From the NCBI GenBank assembly GCA_051861545.1, contig JBIMKP010000013.1, positions 30,461 to 94,460 of the forward strand: a stretch of DNA of 64,000 nt. Reading direction: 5' to 3'. Made by a program: the position numbers and the translations under genes. The DNA comes from CAISCU01 sp051861545 (GTDB taxonomy: Bacteria; Bacteroidota; Bacteroidia; UKL13-3). Position 1 is the first letter of the stretch; each line of letters starts with the position of its first letter. Below the pieces are notes generated by a model that was given only the letters and a program-made list of their open reading frames with translations, made no database searches and was not told where the DNA came from. Positions 1-7,010 of the stretch are shown here, one piece after another.

Positions 1-303
1 TGTATATTTATCTAATTGGTCTTTATCTGTTCCTGTATCTCCAGGGTCTGAACCTTTTTCTGCATCATCATCAGCAATACTTGTAACGCCAATCCAAGAA
101 AAAGAATGTTGTTGCCATTCGTATAATTGGTTGTAAACCGCAGTTACCAATTGCGCCGGAGCATCAGGGTTTGAAAAGAAGTCGGTTGGAGTTTGATTTC
201 TAACAGGCTCTTCCAAGAATTTTTTTCTACATGCAGTTACCATCATCAGAAGGGCAACTGCAAACATCAATACTATACTAATTGACTTTTTCATTTTTTG
301 CAT
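1..303 (-). CDS. SusD/RagB-family outer-membrane lipoprotein (partial, N-terminal 101 residues)
   Basis: The first 101 codons of a leftward gene that runs off the left edge of the window. SusD-type proteins are surface lipoproteins that capture glycans or other nutrients and cap the SusC channel. A short hydrophobic signal is followed by a lipobox cysteine at residue 25 (VTAC then RKKFLEEP). A cysteine followed by a [KR]-x-[FL]-L-[ED] pattern is very common in SusD proteins. The region then continues into a helix-rich section with QLVTAVYNQLYEW. It starts 18 bp after the susC stop, so the two genes are almost certainly co-transcribed. Start: ATG at 303 (MQKMKK); an in-frame ATG at 294 (MKKS) is equally possible. 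The substrate cannot be read from this fragment. Confidence 0.85.
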   Translation of the reverse strand, partial: MQKMKKSISIVLMFAVALLMMVTACRKKFLEEPVRNQTPTDFFSNPDAPAQLVTAVYNQLYEWQQHSFSWIGVTSIADDDAEKGSDPGDTGTDKDQLDKYT

Positions 304-321
304 TTTGTTAAGAGATGGTTG

Positions 322-3285
322 TTAAAATTGAACGTTTACACCAAACATATAAGTAGCCGATGTTGGGTAAATACTTTTTTCTATGCCTGATTCATAAGCA
401 GCTCCAGGTAATTCAGGTGAATAACCAGTGAATTTTTGCCAAGTATAAAGATTTTGAGAGCTTAAATAAGCACGTAGTTTTCCAATATGCCATTTGTCTG
501 TAATTCTGCTTGGAATAGTATAACCCAATGCCAATGTATTTAAACGAATATAAGTTCCCGATTCAATGAAATAATCACTTGGTACTGGAACTCCATTATA
601 AGCTCTTGGATTATCTGTATTTGGATTACTTGGAGTCCATCTTTCCATGGCAACATCATATTCTACATTGTAGTTACCTCCGTAACGAACAGTTTTTTTA
701 CCATTAAAAACCACATTTCCTGCATTACCTTGAACTATCATGCTTAAATCAAATGCCTTGTAATAGAAATTTGTATTGAATCCAAAATAGAATTTAGGTT
801 GATATGAACCAGCATAAATTCTGTCTTTGTTGTCGATTTTTCCATCACCATTCTGGTCGATAATTTTTTTGTCACCAACCTGAGCTCCAGTAATAGTTGC
901 AGAATTGTTTAGTTCAGCTTCTGTTTTGTAAACGCCATTTGTTTCATAAACCCAGAATACACCAATTGGTTGTCCATTGATTACTCTTGTTGCAGTATAA
1001 CCATTGTCTAAACTTCCGTAATCCAATGCTTTTCCTTCACCAACATCTGTTACTTCATTTTTATTAAAAGTAACGTTGCCTCTTAAAGCATAGTTAAAGT
1101 CTTTGCTGATGCTAGAATTCCAACCCAAAGAAATTTCTAAACCTGTATTTGAAATTTTAGCAGCATTGGTAGTATATACATTATCTCTATCTCCGGCAAC
1201 TCCTGGTAATGCAACAAGATATAAAGCATCAGAAGTAATTTTTTGATAAACGTCGATTTCACCTGTAAGTTTAGAATTAAAGAATCCGAATTCCAATCCT
1301 AAATTTCTTTGTTCAGTAGTTTCCCATTTCAAGTTTGGATCAATAATTTGATCAGGTATTGCACCTGGAGCAATATTAGCACCAAAAGCTGCAGATAAAC
1401 CTGTTCCAAATTGCGTTACAAACTGGCCTGGAGAGATATTGTCGTTACCTATTAAACCCCAGCTGGCTCTGGCTTTCAAAGTATTAAAGATGTTTTGATT
1501 GGCCATGAATTTTTCTTTATCAATTACCCATCCTAAACCTAATGAAGGGAAAGTTCCCCATCTATTTTTTACAGGAAATTTTGAAGCACCATCTCTTCTT
1601 ATGGTAGCATTTACAAGGTACTTACCATCGTAAGTATAAATACCTCTGGCAAAGTAAGATTCTCTTCTTCCATAAATTGCTTGATTACCACTATTTAGAA
1701 TAATTGAAGTAGGGTCGCCAAAACTAAAATCCCAATATTGTTCTTGAACTGGAATATCTTTTTTAGAACCACTCATCCATTTTCCATCTTGTCTTTCTGC
1801 AGTATGACCTAAACTCACATTTACATCATGTTTACCTTTAAAAGTTTCGGTGTAATTAAAGTAATTATCCCAAACCCAACGGTAATTATCGGAGCGATAA
1901 AGATTTAATTGACTTCTATCGTTTCTTTGTGCGATAGTAACAAAATAAACAGGGGAATAATTTCTACTATTATTAAAACCTCCATCAATACCAAAAGAAG
2001 ATTTGAAAGAAACATTTTTCCAGACTTTATATTCACCCCAAACAGTTCCCTGTAAACGATGTCCCCACGATTGGTCATTAGTAGTTTCGAGTTTTGCTAA
2101 AGGATTTCCAACATTACTTGTTGTAGTTGAGCCATAAGAACCATCAGAATTTTTCGCATTGTATATTGGAGCTGCATTATACGCATCTGTAAACAAACTG
2201 AATGGTTTATTATTACCAAAATTGTAAGCATAAGAAATAGTATTACCAACTTTTAATTTATTGGTGATGTTTACATCATTATTAGCTCTGATAGAAATAC
2301 GTTGGTAATCATTTCCTTTTAAAATTCCTTCTTCTTTAAAATATCCAATAGAGAAGAAGTAAGTATTTTTATCACCACCACCATTCATTGAAATATTATG
2401 ACTCTGAATGGTACCTAGTCTAGTTATTTCATCCATCCAATCAGCCGAACCAGTAATATCAGTTGGTTTGATAGCTTGGGTTCCAGCAGCTTCATTTGAG
2501 TAAACTGCGAATAAGTTTGGACCAGCCATATCAACTTTATTTACCAATCTTTTGATGCCTGTATAAGCATCATAGTTTACTTGTAATTTTCCTTTAGTAC
2601 CGCTTTTGGTTGTAACTAAGATAACACCATTAGAACCACGAACCCCATAAATAGCGGTTGCAGCGGCATCTTTTAAAACATCAATTGATAAGATATCAGT
2701 TGTGCTAATATTAGAAATGTCATCAGTTAAAATTCCATCAACAACATAAAGTGGGTCAACACCACCTAAAATAGAACCAGTTCCCCTAATTCTTACATTG
2801 GGTTTTCCGCCAGGTTCACCTGGAGCAATAATTTGAACACCGGCAGCTTTACCTTGAATTGCTTGAGTTGCAGTTAAAGAAGGTAAGGTTGCAATTTCTT
2901 TTGCCTGAATTCTAGAGCTAACACCAGTTAATTCTTTTCTTTTTGCAGTACCATAACCAATTACAACTATATCATTTAATGTTGTATTTGATTCTTTTAG
3001 GCTAAAGTTGATTACAGTTCTTCCATCAATTTTTACTTCCTCAGTTTTATATCCTATATATGAAAATACTAGGATGTTTGATTCACCTGAATTGTAAGAT
3101 AATTTGTAATTTCCTTTTGAATCGGTAGCGGTTTCTTTTTTAGTACCTTTTAAAGTAACTCTAACTCCGATTAAGTCTGTGCCGTCTTTGGCATCCGACA
3201 CTTTTCCGTTGATTTCCATTTGTTGAGCCAGCATTGCAAACGAGCTCATCATGAAAACCAACATTGTAAGTAGTTTTCTTTGCAT
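322..3285 (-). CDS. SusC/RagA-family TonB-linked outer-membrane channel
   Basis: A 987-residue TonB-dependent outer-membrane transporter that imports oligosaccharides or peptides together with the SusD lipoprotein encoded just downstream. Visible parts in order: a signal peptide to about residue 21 (FAMLAQ); a carboxypeptidase-D-regulatory-like beta-sandwich, about 24-98 (GKVSDAKDGTDLIGVRVTLKG); a TonB-box-like segment around 105-115 (DIVVIGYGT); a plug domain, about 125-235, with the family signature LYVVDGI and the GSNGVILVTTK end of the plug; then a long Tyr/Asn-rich beta-barrel ending in VNVQF with the terminal Phe typical of outer-membrane proteins. Length is normal for the family. The ATG at 3285 fits the signal peptide. 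Three dyad-symmetric sites lie in the 250 bp upstream and suggest specific regulation. No glycoside hydrolase or sensor gene is adjacent in view, so the substrate is unknown. Confidence 0.95.
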   Translation of the reverse strand: MQRKLLTMLVFMMSSFAMLAQQMEINGKVSDAKDGTDLIGVRVTLKGTKKETATDSKGNYKLSYNSGESNILVFSYIGYKTEEVKIDGRTVINFSLKESNTTLNDIVVIGYGTAKRKELTGVSSRIQAKEIATLPSLTATQAIQGKAAGVQIIAPGEPGGKPNVRIRGTGSILGGVDPLYVVDGILTDDISNISTTDILSIDVLKDAAATAIYGVRGSNGVILVTTKSGTKGKLQVNYDAYTGIKRLVNKVDMAGPNLFAVYSNEAAGTQAIKPTDITGSADWMDEITRLGTIQSHNISMNGGGDKNTYFFSIGYFKEEGILKGNDYQRISIRANNDVNITNKLKVGNTISYAYNFGNNKPFSLFTDAYNAAPIYNAKNSDGSYGSTTTSNVGNPLAKLETTNDQSWGHRLQGTVWGEYKVWKNVSFKSSFGIDGGFNNSRNYSPVYFVTIAQRNDRSQLNLYRSDNYRWVWDNYFNYTETFKGKHDVNVSLGHTAERQDGKWMSGSKKDIPVQEQYWDFSFGDPTSIILNSGNQAIYGRRESYFARGIYTYDGKYLVNATIRRDGASKFPVKNRWGTFPSLGLGWVIDKEKFMANQNIFNTLKARASWGLIGNDNISPGQFVTQFGTGLSAAFGANIAPGAIPDQIIDPNLKWETTEQRNLGLEFGFFNSKLTGEIDVYQKITSDALYLVALPGVAGDRDNVYTTNAAKISNTGLEISLGWNSSISKDFNYALRGNVTFNKNEVTDVGEGKALDYGSLDNGYTATRVINGQPIGVFWVYETNGVYKTEAELNNSATITGAQVGDKKIIDQNGDGKIDNKDRIYAGSYQPKFYFGFNTNFYYKAFDLSMIVQGNAGNVVFNGKKTVRYGGNYNVEYDVAMERWTPSNPNTDNPRAYNGVPVPSDYFIESGTYIRLNTLALGYTIPSRITDKWHIGKLRAYLSSQNLYTWQKFTGYSPELPGAAYESGIEKSIYPTSATYMFGVNVQF

Positions 3286-3391
3286 ATATGATTTTTTTAT
3301 TGGTGGTGGTCATATGTTAGCTATTAACTTTTTAATAAATGTACATGCCTGGTTTAGGTGCATGTTTTTTTACTTTTATTAAAAGTGTTAA

Positions 3392-3408
3392 AGTGTATGA
3401 ATTACACT
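3392..3408. promoter_or_regulatory. Operator-like dyad upstream of susC (copy 1)
   Basis: A 17-bp site with perfect 6-bp arms, AGTGTA-N5-TACACT, about 107 bp upstream of the susC start. The same arms and spacing recur at 3509-3525. Exact arm conservation with different spacer bases is what a dimeric repressor or activator site looks like. The protein that binds it is unknown. Confidence 0.45.
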
Positions 3409-3470
3409 AAGGTATAGTTTTGAAGCAAGAATGCAATTCAATTTTATTAGAGATTTGTCAGATTTGCTTT

Positions 3471-3488
3471 ACTGATTTGCAAATCAGT
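3471..3488. promoter_or_regulatory. Perfect 18-bp palindrome upstream of susC
   Basis: ACTGATTTGCAAATCAGT is its own reverse complement over all 18 bases. It lies between the two AGTGTA-N5-TACACT sites and 186 bp upstream of susC. A partial direct copy (CAGATTTGC) sits just to its left at about 3459-3467. It could be an operator for a second regulator, or a remnant of an insertion. No function is proven. Confidence 0.4.
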
Positions 3489-3508
3489 GCTTTGTGTTTT
3501 TTTTACTT

Positions 3509-3525
3509 AGTGTAAAACATACACT
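3509..3525. promoter_or_regulatory. Operator-like dyad upstream of susC (copy 2)
   Basis: Second copy of AGTGTA-N5-TACACT. It has the same arms and the same 5-bp spacer length as copy 1, with a different spacer (AAACA here, TGAAT there). The centres of the two copies are 117 bp apart, about 11 helical turns, which would allow looping between bound dimers. That geometry is an inference. Confidence 0.45.
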
Positions 3526-3694
3526 TAAAACCGAAAAATGGCTGATTAAAATGATTTTACCCTCAAATTTTGAATAATTCAATTCTGTTTTTTGAGATTT
3601 ATTAGTAATTCTTGTTTGAAACTCTGCATTTATAAAGTAATGAATTGCACAAAACTTAAGTCCTAAATTCAATGGTATAAACAGTATTTAACTA

Positions 3695-4026
3695 GAGCCT
3701 GCTGAAAATCTAAATTAGCACTAATTATCAGTCAATTAGACTGTTTTTTATTGATTTAAATGCAAGGTTTTAAGAGCAATTACTTAAAATTCCTTGCATT
3801 AAGTACAATTGGCTTTCAATTAACTTAAAGACAGAAACAAGGCCATCTTTGTCGTTGCTGCCAAATTGAAGTATCATACATACATCTTAAACACAAAATG
3901 GAAATCAAACAGTTTAATACCGAGGCAATTTTGTTTAGGCCAATTTATTGGACTTTAACAAAATGCATTCGGTATAATTTGGCAGCGTCTAAAATCTGAC
4001 CTGTTTCTGTCTTTTTCAGCAGGCCC
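3695..4026. mobile_element. MITE-like non-autonomous element, 332 bp
   Basis: The ends are inverted repeats: G-A-GCCTGCTGAAAA on the left and its complement TTTTCAGCAGGCCC on the right (13 of 14 match). They are bounded by an identical 6-bp direct repeat TAACTA at 3689-3694 and 4027-4032, as expected of a target-site duplication. There is no transposase gene inside. The interior holds further inverted repeats: TGCAAGG...CCTTGCA (3761-3798), a longer imperfect pair (3830-3867 with 3976-4011, sharing GACAGAAACA and GCTGCCAAATT), and ATACCGAGGCA against TGCATTCGGTAT. Most of the right half could fold into one long hairpin. It may be a deletion derivative of a DDE-type insertion sequence; I cannot name the family. 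Confidence 0.7.
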
Positions 4027-4106
4027 TAACTAAAGCGATTTTATTGATTTATTTCAGTCGAACATAAATTCAGAATAACTTAACTTGTGCCCTTAATTTT
4101 TGCAAT

Positions 4107-5795
4107 ATGCCACAGTGGGTTGAACAAATTTTCTTAGCTCAGGAGCACCCTGGAATTGCTGCTTCAATGGTTTTAATTTTTACAGTTTTATTTCTTGGTA
4201 TTTTATTAGGAAAATTAAAAATCATGAAGGTTTCTTTAGGCATATCTGGAATTGTATTTGTTGGTATTTTAAGTGGACATTTAGGTTACAGAGTTCATGC
4301 TGAAACGCAGGAATTTCTTAGGGATTTTGGCTTGATATTATTTGTTTATGCGATAGGAATGCAAGTAGGACCATCATTTTTTAGTCGTTTAAAACAAGAT
4401 GGTTTGTTGTATAATTCTTTAGCTATAGGTACTGTTTTATTAGGCGCTTTGGTTACTTATTTATTATTCATTTTTACTGGCAATGGTATGGATAATATGA
4501 TTGGTATGATGGCTGGAGCAGTAACAAATACTCCAAGTTTAGGTGCAGCAAAAGCGGCATTAAAAGATATTGCCATTCAAGCTCCTGATAGAATCTGGAA
4601 TGATCCAACAAATGCATATGCGATTACTTATCCATTCGGAATCATTGGAATTATTTTAGTGATGATATTTGCTAAACATTTATTCAAGATTGATGTCAAA
4701 AATGAAATCACTTTATTTAATGAGCAAATCAAAAAGAAACATCCAGCTCCTGAAGTTAAAAAGTGTAGGTTAACCAATTCTGCATATTTTGGAAAGACAT
4801 TAAAGTATGCAATTGGTGACAATAAAATTATCGTTTCAAGAATCAAGCATTCTGGTTCTACTGTGGTTCAATCGCCTAATAGTGAATATCTTTTGCAGGA
4901 AAGAGATGTGTTAATGTTGGTTGGTTTACCTCAAGATTTAGACCAAATGATTGAATTGTTGGGATATGAATCTTCAGACAATTTTATTGAATCGCAAGAT
5001 TTTACTTTAACAAAATCGTTTATTGTTACGAGGTCGGAAGTAATCAATAAAACAATTGGACAACTTAATTTTTTAGGAGCGTTTAATTCACGAGTTACTC
5101 GTGTTTACAGAACGGGATTGGAATTATTAGCAAATGATGAATTGGTTCTTCATTATGGTGATAAAATGAGGGTAGTAGGAGCAGAATCGGATTTAATTCA
5201 AATAGAAAAATTGGTTGGAAACTCAGAAAAGCGTCTTCAAGAGCCGCAGCTTTTATCAATTTTTTTAGGGATAATTTTGGGTGTTTTTGTTGGTTCAATT
5301 CCGTTTTTTTTGCCGGGATTATCTGTTCCTGTAAAATTAGGAATGGCCGCTGGTCCCTTATTGGTAGCGATTTTAATTAGTAGATTTGGAGGGATTTCAA
5401 GTTTGCATTCATACCTTCAACAAAGCGCACTTTTATTTATGAAGGATTTTGGAATTAGTTTATTCTTTGCTTCAATTGGAATTCATGCAGGAGAAACTTT
5501 TTACCACACTTTTATTACGTATAATGGATGGATTTGGGTTTTATATGGTTTGATAATAACTATAACTCCAATTTTAGTTATGTTGATGATTGCGAGATAT
5601 GTTTTTAAGCTGAACTTTATGCCATTATTGGGATTGATTGCAGGCTCATATACCGACCCAGCAGCATTAGATTTCAGTACCAATTATTATAAGTCAGATT
5701 TGCCTTTACAAGCTTATGCTACCGTTTATCCTTTGGTTACAATTACAAGGATTGTTATAGCGCAAATATTGGTATTGTATTTTGCCCTTTCCTGA
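4107..5795 (+). CDS. AspT/YidE/YbjL-family transporter with two TrkA-C (RCK_C) domains
   Basis: A 562-residue inner-membrane protein of the aspartate:alanine-exchanger-like superfamily (YidE/YbjL group). It has two homologous membrane halves, about 1-190 and 380-562, each with about five helices. Between them lie two RCK_C regulatory domains, about 205-280 and 290-370; RCK_C domains usually bind a small ligand. The first half carries GAVTNTPSLGAA and the second GSYTDPAALDF, equivalent re-entrant motifs in the duplicated fold. Length and layout are normal for the family. The transported substrate is not predictable. It stands alone: a 332-bp mobile-element-like insertion lies 80 bp upstream of its start, and a bidirectional terminator follows. 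The ATG at 4107 is the first plausible start; no clear promoter box was identified. Confidence 0.88.
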   Translation: MPQWVEQIFLAQEHPGIAASMVLIFTVLFLGILLGKLKIMKVSLGISGIVFVGILSGHLGYRVHAETQEFLRDFGLILFVYAIGMQVGPSFFSRLKQDGLLYNSLAIGTVLLGALVTYLLFIFTGNGMDNMIGMMAGAVTNTPSLGAAKAALKDIAIQAPDRIWNDPTNAYAITYPFGIIGIILVMIFAKHLFKIDVKNEITLFNEQIKKKHPAPEVKKCRLTNSAYFGKTLKYAIGDNKIIVSRIKHSGSTVVQSPNSEYLLQERDVLMLVGLPQDLDQMIELLGYESSDNFIESQDFTLTKSFIVTRSEVINKTIGQLNFLGAFNSRVTRVYRTGLELLANDELVLHYGDKMRVVGAESDLIQIEKLVGNSEKRLQEPQLLSIFLGIILGVFVGSIPFFLPGLSVPVKLGMAAGPLLVAILISRFGGISSLHSYLQQSALLFMKDFGISLFFASIGIHAGETFYHTFITYNGWIWVLYGLIITITPILVMLMIARYVFKLNFMPLLGLIAGSYTDPAALDFSTNYYKSDLPLQAYATVYPLVTITRIVIAQILVLYFALS

Positions 5796-5801
5796 AAATA
5801 A

Positions 5802-5831
5802 AAAAGCTGCAATAGTCATATCGCAGCTTTT
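5802..5831. terminator. Bidirectional terminator between the AspT-like gene and gcvT
   Basis: AAAAGCTGC, a 12-base loop, then GCAGCTTTT. The arms are perfectly complementary over 9 bp with A/T runs on both sides, so it can end transcripts from both converging genes. Confidence 0.8.
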
Positions 5832-5851
5832 CTATGTATTGAATTTATATC

Positions 5852-6928
5852 CTACAAAAATGGAATTTTAACCACTTTAGCTTTGATTTGTTTATCTCTA
5901 ATTTCAATGAAAATTTCTGAATCAACTTTTGAGAATTCAGTGCTTACATAACCCATACCAATAGCTTTGTTTAATGATGGCGATTGAGTTCCTGAAGTTA
6001 CTTCTCCGATAACATTTCCACTTGCATCTTTAATTGGATAATATTGTCTAGGAATACCTCTGTCAATCATTTCAAAACCAACTAGTTTTTTGCTAACACC
6101 GTTTGTTTTTAAAGCTTGGTGATGTTCGTGATTAATAAATGGTTTTGTGAATTTAGTTATCCAACCTAAACCAGCTTCGATTGGTGAAGTTGTATCGTTG
6201 ATATCATGACCATACAAACAAAATCCTTTTTCTAATCTTAAGGTATCTCTCGCACCTAATCCGGCAGGCATAATATTAAATTCTTTTCCTGCTTCAAAAA
6301 CTGCATCCCAAAGTTTTTTCGCATCTTCATTCATCACATAAAGTTCAAATCCACCTGCACCAGTATAACCAGTATTACTAATAATACAATGTTCAATACC
6401 AGCTAAAGATCCCATTTTAAATGTATAATACTCCATTGAAGATAAATCAACCTCAGTTAATTTTTGAAGTGCTTTAATTGCATTTGGACCTTGTACAGCT
6501 AATAAGCTATAATCATCACTTAAGTTGGTCATTTCAACACCAAATGAATTATGAGAGCTAATCCAATTCCAGTCTTTTTCAATATTGGAAGCATTAACAA
6601 CTAGGTAGTATTCATTAGCATTTAAACGATAAACCAATAAGTCATCAACAATACCTCCATCATTATTTGGTAAGCAAGAGTACTGAACTTTACCATCAGT
6701 TAATTTTGATGCATCATTTGAAGTAACTAGTTGAATTAAATCTAAAGCTTTTTCACCTTTAAGTAAAAATTCACCCATGTGACTTACATCAAAAACACCA
6801 ACACTGTTTCTAACAGCTAAATGTTCCTGAATTAAATTATTATAAAGCACAGGCATATTATATCCTGCAAATTCAATCATTTTTGCTCCTAGTGAAACAT
6901 GTAAATCGTTGAGTGCAACTGTTTTCAT
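5852..6928 (-). CDS. gcvT: Aminomethyltransferase, T protein of the glycine cleavage system
   Basis: A 358-residue cytoplasmic enzyme. It transfers the one-carbon unit from the aminomethyl-lipoyl H protein to tetrahydrofolate, releasing ammonia and forming 5,10-methylene-THF. Family landmarks: FDVSHMGEF (about 46-54) in the folate-binding N-terminal part, GYTGAGGFELY near 190, and ARDTLRLEKGFCLYGHD near 230, followed by the C-terminal barrel domain. Length equals the usual 360 residues. The genes for the P and H proteins are not in the window, as is common in Bacteroidota where gcv genes are scattered. Its methylene-THF product is also the substrate of the thymidylate synthase encoded at 33533. 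It is single-gene, transcribed leftward, and ends at a shared terminator. Confidence 0.96.
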   Translation of the reverse strand: MKTVALNDLHVSLGAKMIEFAGYNMPVLYNNLIQEHLAVRNSVGVFDVSHMGEFLLKGEKALDLIQLVTSNDASKLTDGKVQYSCLPNNDGGIVDDLLVYRLNANEYYLVVNASNIEKDWNWISSHNSFGVEMTNLSDDYSLLAVQGPNAIKALQKLTEVDLSSMEYYTFKMGSLAGIEHCIISNTGYTGAGGFELYVMNEDAKKLWDAVFEAGKEFNIMPAGLGARDTLRLEKGFCLYGHDINDTTSPIEAGLGWITKFTKPFINHEHHQALKTNGVSKKLVGFEMIDRGIPRQYYPIKDASGNVIGEVTSGTQSPSLNKAIGMGYVSTEFSKVDSEIFIEIRDKQIKAKVVKIPFL

Positions 6929-7010
6929 TTTTGGTAATTTATAGTTTGGTAATTCGAATTTTGCTGCAAAATATCATTCTAAGCTGAAAGATTCATTATA
7001 ATTATTATCA

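Noticed and set aside
3484..3672. Leftward 62-codon open frame upstream of susC
   Set aside because: It runs through the dyad sites, has no family resemblance or export signal, and its amino-acid text is typical of random AT-rich sequence.
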